Numbered from the stretch's first letter, positions 8,941-18,177 are shown. The stretch is 64,000 bases of DNA from Paenibacillus sp. FSL R5-0766 (GCF_037971845.1 NZ_CP150227.1:4216001-4280000); one strand, 5' to 3'. Made by a program: numbers and translations. Notes: generated by a model from the sequence alone, not told the origin.

Positions 8941-10956
8941 TTAAAGACTCACCAGATAGGACGCGTCCAATATAAGGGCAACCTTACCATTACCGAGAAT
9001 CGTTGCGCCAGAAAGATGGTTCATCGCTCCCAGATACGTACCGAGCGTCTTTATAACGACTTCCTGATTTCCTATAATCTCATCTACTGCGTAAGCTGCA
9101 ATTTTATCAACGGAACGCACGATCACCAGTGGAATGGTTTTGGATTTACGGTCCGTTCGTGGATAGTTGAGCCTGTCGCACAGTCGGTGAAAAGGTACAA
9201 TTCGTCCATGATTCAGGATCGCTTGTTGTCCCTGGATCATCTGAATATCTTCAGGTGAAATTCGAACAATCTCAGCAACATTATACATCGGCAAGATTAG
9301 AACACGACCCGATACTTTGACTAACAGACCTTTAATAATCGCCAAAGTAAGCGGTAGACGAATCGTAAACGTGGTGCCAACACCAACCTCCGTATCAATA
9401 TCAATGATACCGTTGAGACGCCCGATCTGGCTACGCACGATGTCCATTCCAACGCCGCGCCCCGATACTTCACTGACAGAAGAAGCTGTGGAGAAACCGG
9501 GCTCAAATATGAGATGAACAGCTTCCTGTGTTGATAGACGTGCAGCCTGTTCCTCACTGATGATACCTTTGCCCAAAGCGGAAGCTTTGATCTTCTCACC
9601 ATCGATACCTTTGCCATCATCCGAATAACGAATGACGACATGATTTTCTTCGTGAAACGAAGTTAATGTAATACGTCCTTTGGACGGCTTACCGTTCTCC
9701 GCACGCACCTCTACACTTTCAATACCATGATCAGCACTGTTGCGGATGAGATGGATCAGCGGGTCACTTAATTCTTCAATGATCATCCGGTCAAGCTCGG
9801 TCTCTCCACCTTGAATAACCAGTTCCAGATCCTTACCCAGCTTCTGCGATAGGTCACGAACCAATCTCGGGAAGCGACTGAATAGTTGATCAATAGGTAA
9901 CATCCGTGTCTTCATTACACCTTCTTGGAGTTCCTTGATCACCCTACCCATATGATCGGATACACCACTAATACTCCGGATGAGTGGTGAAGACTCCTTA
10001 CGCGCACCCGATCCACTCAGATCTGCAAGGGATGTTTGATCAATTAACAGTTCACCGACCAAATTCATCAAATGGTCCAGACGCTCAACACTCACACGAA
10101 CTGTAGGTTGAGCAGCCTTCACTTTCTCATCCGGCCCAGTTGGATTCACGGTAGGCAAGCTTTGTTTCGTTTGCTCTGTTTCAGAGATTAATTCAAGTGG
10201 TGCAGAAGTCGCTGCAACCTCATTGGATTCCAACAGATATGGATCAATCTCCAGCATATGAATATCCGAGTCTGAAGACAGATCTGCCTTAAGCTGCTGG
10301 GAATCCTTCGACGTTGCTACGATGATGATGAACTGACCATAATGATCATCTTCATTCTGCGCGCCCGGTTGACTCTCCATAAGCGAAGTAGCGACAACCG
10401 TACCACAGATGTCCTCAATACGTTGTCGTAAAATATGATATCTGGCCGCTTTCATCATGCACTTCTGCTCCAGCACAACATGAATGGACAATAACTGCTT
10501 GCCTGACACAATAGCTACCTGTGCCATAATCGACTCTGCTGGTTGCAATTGAGGTGTTTTAAGTTGCCCAACTACTGTCGGGGTCTGAATTAAATCCTTT
10601 ATTTCTCTTACTACTGCTCGAAAATCTGCATAGGCTTCCCCACGGATGTACTGATCACGAAGCACCTTCATGGCGTCCAAAGAGCGGAACAACGTATCAA
10701 TTAGCTCCGAAGTCATCTCCGGTTTTTTCTCCCGGACCCATTCAAGGGCATACTCCACTTCATGCGTGAGGTCGCTTAATTCACGAAAATCCATTGTGGA
10801 TGCCGATCCCTTGATGGTATGGGCTGCCCGAAACAGCGTCTGAACCAGCTCTACAGAAGGCGTAAGCTCCAATGCCAATAAAGACTGATCCATACGTTCC
10901 AGTTGATCATTCAGTTCTTCGATAAAGATGTCACGGTAGGCAGACAAATCCATCAT
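8941..10956 (-). CDS. cheA: Chemotaxis histidine kinase CheA
   Basis: Cytoplasmic kinase of 671 residues for a chemoreceptor array. Domains in order: Hpt (about 1-105, phosphorylated His in RAAHTIKGSAS), a P2-like response-regulator docking region (about 135-245), a dimerisation helix pair (about 280-345, VERLDHLMNLVGELL), the HATPase (about 345-535, with NSADHGIE and GRGVGMDIV) and a C-terminal CheW-like domain. GGGAGG lies before the MMDLSAY start. It is last in mcp-cheW-cheA. No cheY, cheB or cheR is nearby, so its response regulator must be encoded elsewhere. Confidence 0.95.
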   Translation of the reverse strand: MMDLSAYRDIFIEELNDQLERMDQSLLALELTPSVELVQTLFRAAHTIKGSASTMDFRELSDLTHEVEYALEWVREKKPEMTSELIDTLFRSLDAMKVLRDQYIRGEAYADFRAVVREIKDLIQTPTVVGQLKTPQLQPAESIMAQVAIVSGKQLLSIHVVLEQKCMMKAARYHILRQRIEDICGTVVATSLMESQPGAQNEDDHYGQFIIIVATSKDSQQLKADLSSDSDIHMLEIDPYLLESNEVAATSAPLELISETEQTKQSLPTVNPTGPDEKVKAAQPTVRVSVERLDHLMNLVGELLIDQTSLADLSGSGARKESSPLIRSISGVSDHMGRVIKELQEGVMKTRMLPIDQLFSRFPRLVRDLSQKLGKDLELVIQGGETELDRMIIEELSDPLIHLIRNSADHGIESVEVRAENGKPSKGRITLTSFHEENHVVIRYSDDGKGIDGEKIKASALGKGIISEEQAARLSTQEAVHLIFEPGFSTASSVSEVSGRGVGMDIVRSQIGRLNGIIDIDTEVGVGTTFTIRLPLTLAIIKGLLVKVSGRVLILPMYNVAEIVRISPEDIQMIQGQQAILNHGRIVPFHRLCDRLNYPRTDRKSKTIPLVIVRSVDKIAAYAVDEIIGNQEVVIKTLGTYLGAMNHLSGATILGNGKVALILDASYLVSL

Positions 10957-10970
10957 TCGTATATACCTCC

Positions 10971-11396
10971 CTAACCGCCCAATATTTCGTCCAGTTTCAA
11001 AATGCCCACAAGCTTGTCTTCCTGTTGACCCACCCCATGGAATAAATCTTCACGGTTACGACCATATCCACCGGTTGGCGGATGTATGTCCGAATATGTG
11101 GTTACCTTGTTCACGCGATCAACGATCAAGCCAATATATTCTTCCTGATGTCGAACTACGATAATGCGCGTCACTCTGGTGTCCGGTTCGTCCGTCATAC
11201 CCAACAGGTTCCGCAGACTCATCACACATACAACCTTGCCACGCAGATTAACTACCCCTTTGATCTCTGGGCGGCTGAATGGGATATCTGTAATGCTGAG
11301 CATTTTAATAATTTCGTGAATTTCTTCGATTCGAATGGCGCAAGTCTCTGCACCTACAGACAGTTCAATATATTGTTCCTTCTGAAGTGAAGACAT
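10971..11396 (-). CDS. cheW: Chemotaxis adaptor protein CheW
   Basis: Small coupling protein of 141 residues that links chemoreceptors to CheA. It is a single CheW domain with the expected NLRGKVVCVMSLRNLLG segment and the GLIVDRVNKV motif. The start was set at the ATG at 11396 behind GAGGGTG; an in-frame TTG lies one codon upstream. Spacing to cheA is 14 bp and to the receptor gene 24 bp, so the three are almost certainly one operon. Confidence 0.94.
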   Translation of the reverse strand: MSSLQKEQYIELSVGAETCAIRIEEIHEIIKMLSITDIPFSRPEIKGVVNLRGKVVCVMSLRNLLGMTDEPDTRVTRIIVVRHQEEYIGLIVDRVNKVTTYSDIHPPTGGYGRNREDLFHGVGQQEDKLVGILKLDEILGG

Positions 11397-11420
11397 CAAT
11401 TCACCCTCAATTCAATTTTA

Positions 11421-13010
11421 TTAATTTGTTTTGAAGGCAGCTGCCGAATTCGCCAGCTCTTCCGCCAGATGTGCCAGAGACTGGCACGTTGCCGCCGTCT
11501 CTTCTGATGCAGCCGCAGATTCTTCACTGGAAGCCGAGATGGATTCAACAGAGCTCATCACCTCTGCGGCTTGGGCTGCTTCTTCTTCACATGCAGCAGC
11601 AATTTCATTTACTTTCTGTGAGGAGTTATTGACCATATCAATGATCTGATCAAAAGCCTGTCCAGTCATGGAAGACTGCTCAACACTGGCTGCTACTGCC
11701 TGTACACTTTGTCTCGTATTTTCCTGCATCGCTTTGATGATGGCTGTAATTTCTTTGGTCGCCTCGCCGCTTCGTTCGGCAAGCTTCCGGACTTCATCTG
11801 CTACTACAGCGAATCCTCGTCCTTGTTCTCCGGCACGTGCCGCTTCAATTGCCGCATTCAGCGCAAGCAGATTGGTCTGCTCAGCGATATCGTCAATTAC
11901 TTCAATGATGTCACCGATTTTCCGAGAATCATCTTCAAGCTTGGTCATTTTTGTATTAACAGCTTGCATACCTTCCAATGAAGTCTGTACAACAAGTCCA
12001 CCTTCACGAGCAGTCTTCACCGTATCGTTGGACAGTTCAGCCGCTTCTTCCGCACTTGCAGCGACGGAGTTAATGGCAAGTGAAAGCTCCTTGAACAATT
12101 CGGAGATATTTCCCGCCTCACTGGATTGGCTCGTGCTGGTGCTCGCAATTTCCTGTGTGCTTGCTGAGATCTGTTCTGAAGAAGCAGCAACACTTTGGGA
12201 GTTCAACACGATATTGTTAATTAACTCTTTCAGATTATCGACCATCTGATTCAGTGCCGCAGCTAGTTGACCCACTTCATCGTTGCTGGAGATGTTTGAT
12301 TTAAGGGTCAGATTTCCGTTGGCAACTTCCGTAGCTAGACCCAGCATGGCCATGAGTGGCTTCGAAATGGAGCGAGAGATGATATATCCAATGAGAATAC
12401 TGAAGAGTACGGACAGAACCACAAGAATTATCGTTACTTTAAATGCTTGTGAATAGGCAGCCTGAGATTGTATATTCGCCTGTTCAGCCAAACTTTCATT
12501 AAGCTCGATCAAATTGGTAAGGAGCTCAACAATTTTGTCCCCTTGTGGTTTAAGCTCAATTTCAAGGTAGGTATTAAAGGCACTTTGATCATCTGCGACA
12601 GCCAGATTAGTTGCTCGTTCAAACATTGTTAAATATCCTGGATATTCTGCATCAAAATTACGGAGTAACTCTATTTCTTCAGGGGTTGTTGCAAGCGGAC
12701 GATAGATGGTCAGGCGATCATTCACACTCTGACGGATCGAAGCGATGTTCTCCGTGATCCGAGTTTTTTCAGTTTCGACGGTTTCGAAGCTTAAATCACG
12801 CACGTTCACGCGCATTCTTTGATAATCAATCTGAGCAGAGGATAATTCTTTTACAGAGATTAGATTGTTGTTATACATCGCTTGCATTCGTTCATTCGTA
12901 CTTCTCAATGTTACTACAGAGTAGACGCCAAGCGCCGCAATGATTATCGACACAATTAAAAACGCTGAGATAATCTTTGTTGCTGTTTTCAAATTTCCAA
13001 ACCACTTCAT
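11421..13010 (-). CDS. Methyl-accepting chemotaxis protein
   Basis: Transmembrane chemoreceptor of 529 residues. A first membrane helix at about 10-32 precedes a short four-helix-bundle type sensor domain (about 33-185). A second helix follows at about 188-210, then HAMP and a long coiled-coil signalling domain. The signalling tip carries the conserved hairpin [20 protein letters not shown]. The ATG at 13010 has AGGAGGAG upstream and begins [12 protein letters not shown]. The ligand is unknown. Its CheW and CheA partners are encoded directly downstream. Confidence 0.95.
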   Translation of the reverse strand: MKWFGNLKTATKIISAFLIVSIIIAALGVYSVVTLRSTNERMQAMYNNNLISVKELSSAQIDYQRMRVNVRDLSFETVETEKTRITENIASIRQSVNDRLTIYRPLATTPEEIELLRNFDAEYPGYLTMFERATNLAVADDQSAFNTYLEIELKPQGDKIVELLTNLIELNESLAEQANIQSQAAYSQAFKVTIILVVLSVLFSILIGYIISRSISKPLMAMLGLATEVANGNLTLKSNISSNDEVGQLAAALNQMVDNLKELINNIVLNSQSVAASSEQISASTQEIASTSTSQSSEAGNISELFKELSLAINSVAASAEEAAELSNDTVKTAREGGLVVQTSLEGMQAVNTKMTKLEDDSRKIGDIIEVIDDIAEQTNLLALNAAIEAARAGEQGRGFAVVADEVRKLAERSGEATKEITAIIKAMQENTRQSVQAVAASVEQSSMTGQAFDQIIDMVNNSSQKVNEIAAACEEEAAQAAEVMSSVESISASSEESAAASEETAATCQSLAHLAEELANSAAAFKTN

Positions 13011-13473
13011 GTAATCTCCTCCTAGGCATCGTAGTGTCCAGTTATGTATATAACGCTTGGTAAACCCTTCTCTAGATCGCGCTCCAGACAACTTACGATC
13101 TATTTCGACATAAATATATTAAAACTGAATAGAAGATTTTTATTTCTATAAATTTACACTATTATGAATTTTATTTCAGATACAAAGAATCTTCTTTTTA
13201 ATATAAAATACACTTTTTACCTATTAAATTTCTTTTTAAATTTACATATATGCGTATAATCAACTTTCTGCATTGACTTACACATATATCTCCATACAAA
13301 ATTTCATGTGGCATGATCTTCTTATATTTACATAAGAAGTTGTATAGTTCTTGCGTCTAACAAATATCACTTCCCACTTAAAAAAATGATGTATTTTTGC
13401 TGTACACACTCAACATTTCAAGACCTAAGTCTAATAAATGATTACTTATACTGAGTCCATTTTCCCATAAAAA
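13011..13473. other. AT-rich intergenic region, no gene seen
   Basis: About 460 bp of very AT-rich sequence upstream of the receptor gene. It must hold the mcp-cheW-cheA promoter, but I could not pick a convincing sigma-A or sigma-D site, and I see no protein-coding frame with a ribosome binding site. Confidence 0.6.
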
Positions 13474-13502
13474 AACCAAACCCGAATCAACAAAGTTTGG
13501 TT
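13474..13502 (-). terminator. Terminator after the gene at 13556
   Basis: On the minus strand AACCAAAC pairs with GTTTGGTT and is followed by seven T residues, about 55 bp past the stop codon at 13556. Confidence 0.75.
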
Positions 13503-13555
13503 TTGGAGCAAAAAAAAAACTTTAAATTACATATAACCCGTTTAAAACTAACTAC

Positions 13556-14236
13556 TTATGTGTTATACAACTTCTCCAGTTCAATTAAGCGGTCCTTAAT
13601 CCTGTGCGGAATAATACCAAACAGGTTATCCCACGTCATGAATATCTCCGGTTTTAGTAAATATTCTTCGAACTCCATGGTAGGTATAAACGCTTTGGTC
13701 TGTAGATAACGCTCTACCTGAGCATCGATCTGTTCATTTGTTTCAAAATAATCTTGAAACAACTCATTCACAAGTAGCCCATCACATCCAGCTTCGGCAC
13801 CTGCTGCACTATACAGGTTTGGCAGTAACTCAAATACAACCGGAAGTGGTGAGAAAGCATGTTTGCCAGGCTGCGAGTACAAGCATACATGATGTCCAAC
13901 CACATTGACCCGTTCCTTCAACAATCCACGCAGCACCTTCCCATGAAAGCTGGCTTCACAGTCTACTACCTCTCCGTCATGACCCACATAAACCCATACA
14001 TGCTCCATTTCATACAGATGTCCAATCTCATAATCCCACCAGATTGCATATTCAATTACATATTGTACTGCCTCGGTCGGAAACTTAATGTCCCTTCTGA
14101 ACGATGGTGAAGGCCCGGATTGATGCAACACCGAAATGCCAACAAAATCAGGATAAAAGGGTTCGGCTCTGTCAAACATCAAAATCGGTGCATAACTCAT
14201 TGCAGTTTCAAGCGTTCTCATTTCTGACATGTTCAT
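13556..14236 (-). CDS. Hypothetical protein with YAPIL and DYEIGH...EHVWVYV motifs
   Basis: Protein of 226 residues that I do not recognise firmly. It starts MNMSEMRTLETA behind GGAGG with 8-bp spacing. The N-terminal YAPILMFDRAEPFYPDF and the central DYEIGHLYEMEHVWVYVG plus ASFHGK segments resemble the Vps62-like or necrosis-inducing-like beta-sandwich families. In those families such histidine and acidic residues sit in a conserved core. No signal peptide or membrane segment is seen. It is monocistronic, between the chemosensory operon and a cupin gene. Function unknown. Confidence 0.75.
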   Translation of the reverse strand: MNMSEMRTLETAMSYAPILMFDRAEPFYPDFVGISVLHQSGPSPSFRRDIKFPTEAVQYVIEYAIWWDYEIGHLYEMEHVWVYVGHDGEVVDCEASFHGKVLRGLLKERVNVVGHHVCLYSQPGKHAFSPLPVVFELLPNLYSAAGAEAGCDGLLVNELFQDYFETNEQIDAQVERYLQTKAFIPTMEFEEYLLKPEIFMTWDNLFGIIPHRIKDRLIELEKLYNT

Positions 14237-14305
14237 TCATGAATCCTCCATTTTTGTTGGATGTTCATACTATACTAACGATTATTACATCAAGACGTCA
14301 AAAAA

Positions 14306-14333
14306 CCTGCAACTGTTATTCTCCAGTTACAGG
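14306..14333 (-). terminator. Terminator after the cupin gene
   Basis: CCTGTAACTG pairs with CAGTTGCAGG on the minus strand (one G-U pair) with an 8-nt loop and a following T6 run. It lies about 35 bp past the stop of the cupin gene. Confidence 0.75.
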
Positions 14334-14367
14334 CTTTGTACTTTGATAATGAATATGGAATCTTGAA

Positions 14368-14964
14368 TTAAGACTTCTGTTTATTGGATGGTGACACGGA
14401 CGTCTTGGAAGGTGAAGTCGATTGATCAGAAACCTGCGTATCACATCCTATTGGTGGGCCCAGAATCGCATCATTTTTAATGGAAGCAACAGCTCTCGCA
14501 TATGCCTCCTCATCCAAACAGTACGCACGGTGAGCCACCTCCGGCGGTGTAGCTGCCAAGAAATCCGCTCCAAACACAATATCAGGCGTTGGCTGATCAA
14601 AGATTGTTAATACATATACATCATCTGTCTCAGCGACAAACCAGTGAAACCAGCCTTTCGGGAATACCACAACCTGACCTGGTTTCAGACGATATGTCAA
14701 TCGTTCACGCGCAAACGGATTGAAGACTGACGCTGTAATTTCACCGGTGATGACCACAACCATCTCCGTGACATTGGTGTGCCAGTGCGGCTGCACAATA
14801 ATTCCTTTGCTTAAGTACACGTTGAAGAAACCATTCACAAGGGTCGGCAGCTGTTCTCCAAACAACTGGGTTACGTAGTTGCGTGAATCCCTCTGATAAT
14901 TGACAACCGCATTGGAATCGGCTGCCAGCGGAACATTCGGGGCTTGTAAAATCGGATTCATCAT
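14368..14964 (-). CDS. Germin-type cupin-domain protein
   Basis: Single-domain cupin of 198 residues. Metal-binding motif 1 is visible in VQPHWHTNVTEMVVVITGE (two His and one Glu) and motif 2 in FPKGWFHWFV, so a bound Mn or similar metal is likely. Oxalate-decarboxylase-like and spore cupins share this fold. The tail is low-complexity Ser/Thr/Lys. AGGAGGAG precedes the MMNPIL start. A longer paralogue with the same ALxPxxVA/HxYCLDE-like C-terminal half (AHRAYCLDEEAYARAVASI, IIGPP/ILGPPIGC motif) lies at 31361. Enzymatic function is not known. Confidence 0.85.
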   Translation of the reverse strand: MMNPILQAPNVPLAADSNAVVNYQRDSRNYVTQLFGEQLPTLVNGFFNVYLSKGIIVQPHWHTNVTEMVVVITGEITASVFNPFARERLTYRLKPGQVVVFPKGWFHWFVAETDDVYVLTIFDQPTPDIVFGADFLAATPPEVAHRAYCLDEEAYARAVASIKNDAILGPPIGCDTQVSDQSTSPSKTSVSPSNKQKS

Positions 14965-15338
14965 ACGATCATTTCTCCTCCTTGGGCATACATCTCATTG
15001 TTGTACTGTATGCCGGAGAATAGAAAGATAATACCGCGACTTCTTCCCGCCGTAGACCGGGTGTTCTTCGCTGTCCATAAGATCCCGACAATCCAACTTG
15101 TTACGGTTGAATGCGGCTTCTCCGTGATTTCAAAAACTCACCCAGTTTTTTTGTTACGGCTCATACTTGTGTCCATAGACATCGTTCCTTTTTATAAAAG
15201 TATTCAAGCCTATTCGACTCTATCCCAAAATGGTAGTCTCTGAATGACTTTGATATAATTCATCTATCATCAGTTCTGCAAAATACTGGGTTTACAAGTA
15301 GCTTAGCATCGATTGATGCAGAACGAAAGGAGCATAAC
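14965..15338. other. Intergenic region, no convincing gene
   Basis: This stretch holds the upstream region of the cupin gene. An 81-codon open frame at 14998-15243 has no ribosome binding site and no recognisable features, so I do not call it. AT-rich segments near 15240-15300 may hold promoters. Confidence 0.5.
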
Positions 15339-15485
15339 ATGATCCCCAATGTTGGAGATGTATACTGCGTGTACGGTCACGAAGCAGGAATGAGAACATT
15401 TGCTGTTTATTACCTCTCCAGTCCGCATTGTCTTCAAGTTTTGATGACTATTTCATCAAGTGAACGGCAAGCCATTGCGTTATGA
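15339..15485 (+). CDS. Small 48-residue protein, possibly a truncated gene
   Basis: Short frame starting MIPNVGDVYCVYGHEAGM with an excellent ribosome binding site (GAAAGGAG, 6 bp before the ATG). It ends at TGA after SSSERQAIAL. Two cysteines, an aromatic-rich middle and no membrane segment are seen. The strong translation signal argues for a real or formerly real gene. The abrupt end suggests it could be the intact N terminus of a longer broken gene. Function unknown. Confidence 0.5.
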   Translation: MIPNVGDVYCVYGHEAGMRTFAVYYLSSPHCLQVLMTISSSERQAIAL

Positions 15486-15524
15486 TTGTCTAATTAACTT
15501 TAAATGGCCCAATGGTCGACAAAT

Positions 15525-15568
15525 GCAAATGGAACGAAGCAGAAAACACGCTGCTTCGTTCCATTTGC
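15525..15568. terminator. Perfect 18-bp inverted repeat, probable terminator
   Basis: GCAAATGGAACGAAGCAG and its exact complement are separated by 8 nt. It lies between the small gene and the end of the glycoamylase-like gene (30 bp past that stop codon). There is no clear T tract, so it may also stabilise mRNA ends. Confidence 0.6.
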
Positions 15569-15597
15569 ACAATCGGTATGGCAAGTTCTCTTCTTCT

Positions 15598-16950
15598 TCA
15601 TTGAATGGAAAACACTTCTTTTTTCAATAATTTTTCTGGCGTCTGCCCTATCACATCACTGTGAAAATAATCGCGTATAACGCCATCTTGAAGATAATTG
15701 GCGATCGACACCATAATCATCCCTTGATCCAGTGCCAGATAAGCTTTTGCAAGTTCTCCCGTTTCAACATTGACTGAGTCATAGAACCCATATTTGCCAA
15801 ACATTTTGAAGTTCTTTAAAGCTTTAATGTTCTTTCGAACAGCTTCAGGGGAATAATCCAAGGCAAGGAATGATGCGTGTGCTGTTACCGTTGCTCCATC
15901 TTTATAACCTGAGGTACCCAACGGTGTTGCTGCAAACTCACTGTAACCTGTAGGAGTTGCAGAAGGTGAAAAGCCCCATGCGGCATACCCTTTTTCTTTG
16001 GCGTATTCGATCTGCAATTCGACATGACGCTGGTTGTTCAATCCCAAAGCTTGAGTACCCAGGTCTTTTTCCTTTATGACCATACCGGGCATAAGAGCTT
16101 CAAACATGCTGCCTCCCCAGCTTGGCACGAACTTTTTATCCTTGTATACATAACTTCCTTCAAACACATCCACTCCATCATACTTAACGGATTTGCCTTG
16201 AGGAATCTGAGCTTGCCAATCCCATTCTTGAGGTAATGTGCGATACATCTTCCACCAATGATCTTGGGGAACGTCACCTTTCCCAATAGCAATATAGCTG
16301 CCTACACGTGGTTCCGTATAAAACATCCCATAATGGTGATCCGTCAGCGCGCCTTCAGCCACATCATAACCTCCGCGGAATTGGCCGACTTCAGGATCAT
16401 ATAGCGGAGTATAATTCATATTTGTAACCAACTTGCTTGTTTCCCCATGAAGTTCTTCATAGGCTTGCCCAACAACAATTAAACCAGCGGATAACCAGCC
16501 ATTATCGACTTGGGAAATAAATTGGCCCCAATCTTTCTTCACTGATCCGTCATCTGTGTTATACCAGTTATAAAATAGGCCGTTCCACTTTTCTAACTTT
16601 TCGAGGGAATTTATAGTTGTTTGCAGGCGATGTACAGCTTCTTTCTTTGAAATAATGCCCAATTGTTGCGCTGAAACGGTACTCATCATATACATTGCGA
16701 TGTTTGTGGGCGAGGTACGTTTAGCTTCTTCTATCCCGTTTTCAGTGTGCCGTACTTCATCGTAAGTCAAGCCGGTGTTCTGATCCGTATAGTCCTCAAA
16801 AAACGTATAAGTCTTATATGCAATCGCTTTCAATTCTGCTCGAAATCCAATTAAATTGCTTGAGTCACCTGCTGAAGCCATAGGAGTTAAAGCTAGATTA
16901 GCTAACAGACAAAAAGTTAAAATAAAGCTGAATTGTTTTACTTTTTTCAT
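15598..16950 (-). CDS. Secreted glycoamylase-like glycoside hydrolase
   Basis: Exported protein of 450 residues with a signal peptide (MKKVKQFSF...ALTPMASAG, cleavage near residue 28). The mature part resembles the alpha/alpha-barrel glycoamylase-like family found in beta-1,2-glucanases (GH144-like) and in the C-terminal part of cyclic glucan synthases. Family segments include TSPTNIAMYMMSTV, WNGLFYNWYNTDDGS, QVDNGWLSAGLIV, WGGSMFEALMP and AAWGFSPSATPTGYSEF. It likely releases oligosaccharides outside the cell; the exact linkage is an inference. Two LacI-type palindromes upstream suggest sugar-responsive repression. It is monocistronic. Confidence 0.82.
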   Translation of the reverse strand: MKKVKQFSFILTFCLLANLALTPMASAGDSSNLIGFRAELKAIAYKTYTFFEDYTDQNTGLTYDEVRHTENGIEEAKRTSPTNIAMYMMSTVSAQQLGIISKKEAVHRLQTTINSLEKLEKWNGLFYNWYNTDDGSVKKDWGQFISQVDNGWLSAGLIVVGQAYEELHGETSKLVTNMNYTPLYDPEVGQFRGGYDVAEGALTDHHYGMFYTEPRVGSYIAIGKGDVPQDHWWKMYRTLPQEWDWQAQIPQGKSVKYDGVDVFEGSYVYKDKKFVPSWGGSMFEALMPGMVIKEKDLGTQALGLNNQRHVELQIEYAKEKGYAAWGFSPSATPTGYSEFAATPLGTSGYKDGATVTAHASFLALDYSPEAVRKNIKALKNFKMFGKYGFYDSVNVETGELAKAYLALDQGMIMVSIANYLQDGVIRDYFHSDVIGQTPEKLLKKEVFSIQ

Positions 16951-16973
16951 GATTTTCTCCCTTCAAATGGATT

Positions 16974-17023
16974 CGAAACGTTTCGTGTATATGTTATCAT
17001 AAATTTCCCATTTCCGTAAACAA
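16974..17023 (-). promoter_or_regulatory. Promoter with LacI-type operator for the glycoamylase-like gene
   Basis: On the minus strand a -35 TTGTTT (17018-17023), 16-bp spacer and -10 TATGAT (16996-17001) are followed by the perfect palindrome CGAAACGTTTCG at 16974-16985, which overlaps the expected transcription start. This placement fits repression by a LacI-family protein. Confidence 0.65.
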
Positions 17024-17080
17024 GAAAATAGAACGCTTACAAATACTGAATATAATATGGATTATTAATAAATGTAAATT

Positions 17081-17092
17081 CGAAACGTTTCA
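17081..17092. promoter_or_regulatory. Second LacI-type operator
   Basis: CGAAACGTTTCA repeats 11 of 12 bases of the operator at 16974-16985. The two are 107 bp apart, suggesting looping by a tetrameric LacI-family repressor. No LacI-family gene is present in the window. Confidence 0.6.
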
Positions 17093-17184
17093 TTAAAGGG
17101 GCCACATTAAGGTAACTCACGTGGAATTATATGACGTATTTGAACGTTTGAGGGTCTTTTAGATTCAAAATTGAAGAGATAAAG

Positions 17185-17209
17185 AGCCTGACTCCATAGG
17201 AATCAGGCT
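17185..17209 (-). terminator. Hairpin after the zinc-ribbon gene
   Basis: AGCCTGA-TCC / GGA-TCAGGCT stem with a 3-nt loop about 30 bp past the stop at 17240, ending the minus-strand cluster. The T run is weak. Confidence 0.55.
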
Positions 17210-17239
17210 TAACCCTTTCTGTATCAATTCTAAACCGTT

Positions 17240-17725
17240 CTAAGTTGCTACAACTGTTGTTCCGCAATACTCGCAATCCGTTGATTGCTTAGGAAGTACT
17301 TTTGCCTTCGCCCCACACCCCGGGCAACTCACTGAAATAGGCCTTTGTGTCTCTTCAACTTTCTCATCGACTTTCTCTTCAGTGTTTTCCTTATCTGAAA
17401 AATTGATCTCTGTATAGTTAATTGTATTATGACTACTGTAACTCACGGTGTTGCTATTGTAGCTTGAATAAGTACGCGGATCCGGATTTTCGCGATCAAG
17501 ATGACCTCCATAGTCTCCCCCATAAAACTTTCGTTCCGGGACACGCTTTTTACTAACACGTTTTTTCCTAAGCAATTTAATACCAAAAAACAAAAATAAA
17601 AATTCAACGATAATAACTCCAATTATGCCAAATAGATCCCCACTTTTGTGATTGTCTGCATTGAAAAAAGCAAAGGGTGTGCCAATAGCATACACCATAA
17701 AAATGAGCCCGAAAAACTTCCTCAA
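17240..17725 (-). CDS. Small membrane protein with C-terminal zinc ribbon
   Basis: Protein of 161 residues with two N-terminal membrane helices (about 3-21 and 33-52), a basic stretch, a long Ser/Tyr/Asn/Glu-rich linker and a C-terminal zinc ribbon (CPGCGAKAKV ... CEYCGTT). The start is assigned to TTG at 17725 because GGGAGG lies properly before it and the protein then begins (M)RKFFGLIF, parallel to MKRFFGIIF in the neighbour at 17818. Both are paralogues built the same way. It is last in a four-gene cluster with the YdjH-like and SPFH genes. Function unknown, likely envelope-related. Confidence 0.75.
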   Translation of the reverse strand: MRKFFGLIFMVYAIGTPFAFFNADNHKSGDLFGIIGVIIVEFLFLFFGIKLLRKKRVSKKRVPERKFYGGDYGGHLDRENPDPRTYSSYNSNTVSYSSHNTINYTEINFSDKENTEEKVDEKVEETQRPISVSCPGCGAKAKVLPKQSTDCEYCGTTVVAT

Positions 17726-17817
17726 TTTGATTCCTCCCAAACAAACTCTACGCCTAACCGACACACTACAAGTATCCGTCCGCTAAAACTGTTAAAGTCT
17801 ATTTATGTTAGCTACGA

Positions 17818-18159
17818 CTAAGAGATCCTCATTGTCGTTCCACAATACTCACAATCCGCAGACAAAGTAGGATATACCTTTACCTTGGCTCCACACCCTG
17901 AACAATTCACGGCTACATATTCTTGAGGTGCCTCGTCATATTTCTCATGATGCTGATCTTCGTAATATTGATTAGTGTTAGAACGAGATTTAGGCCGACC
18001 ACACATTTTAATTCCCGTAACAAGTACGATAACCCCAGGGATAAAAAGAATTATCGTACTGATAATGGCCGTTTCTGTTCCCTCGGATATTAATATTAAA
18101 GATAACAAGATCGTCAGAGACGAAAGCATAATGAATATAATTCCAAAAAATCTTTTCAC
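17818..18159 (-). CDS. Small membrane protein with C-terminal zinc ribbon, paralogue
   Basis: Protein of 113 residues starting at GTG behind AGGAGG. It has two membrane helices (about 4-24 and 29-49) and a C-terminal zinc ribbon (CSGCGAKVKVYPTLSADCEYCGTT) nearly identical in layout to that of the gene at 17240. The linker is short. It lies 18 bp downstream of the YdjH-like gene, so it is probably cotranscribed. Function unknown; the shared ribbon suggests binding to the same partner as its paralogue. Confidence 0.75.
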   Translation of the reverse strand: MKRFFGIIFIMLSSLTILLSLILISEGTETAIISTIILFIPGVIVLVTGIKMCGRPKSRSNTNQYYEDQHHEKYDEAPQEYVAVNCSGCGAKVKVYPTLSADCEYCGTTMRIS

Positions 18160-18177
18160 CGCGTTTCCTCCTGCAAT

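Noticed and set aside
13050..13140. Possible sigma-D promoter (GTCGAAAT) for the chemoreceptor operon
   Set aside because: The -10-like octamer matches 6 of 8 positions, but no TAAA-type -35 lies at the required distance.
14998..15243. Plus-strand open frame of 81 codons upstream of the cupin gene
   Set aside because: No ribosome binding site or family resemblance; likely chance.
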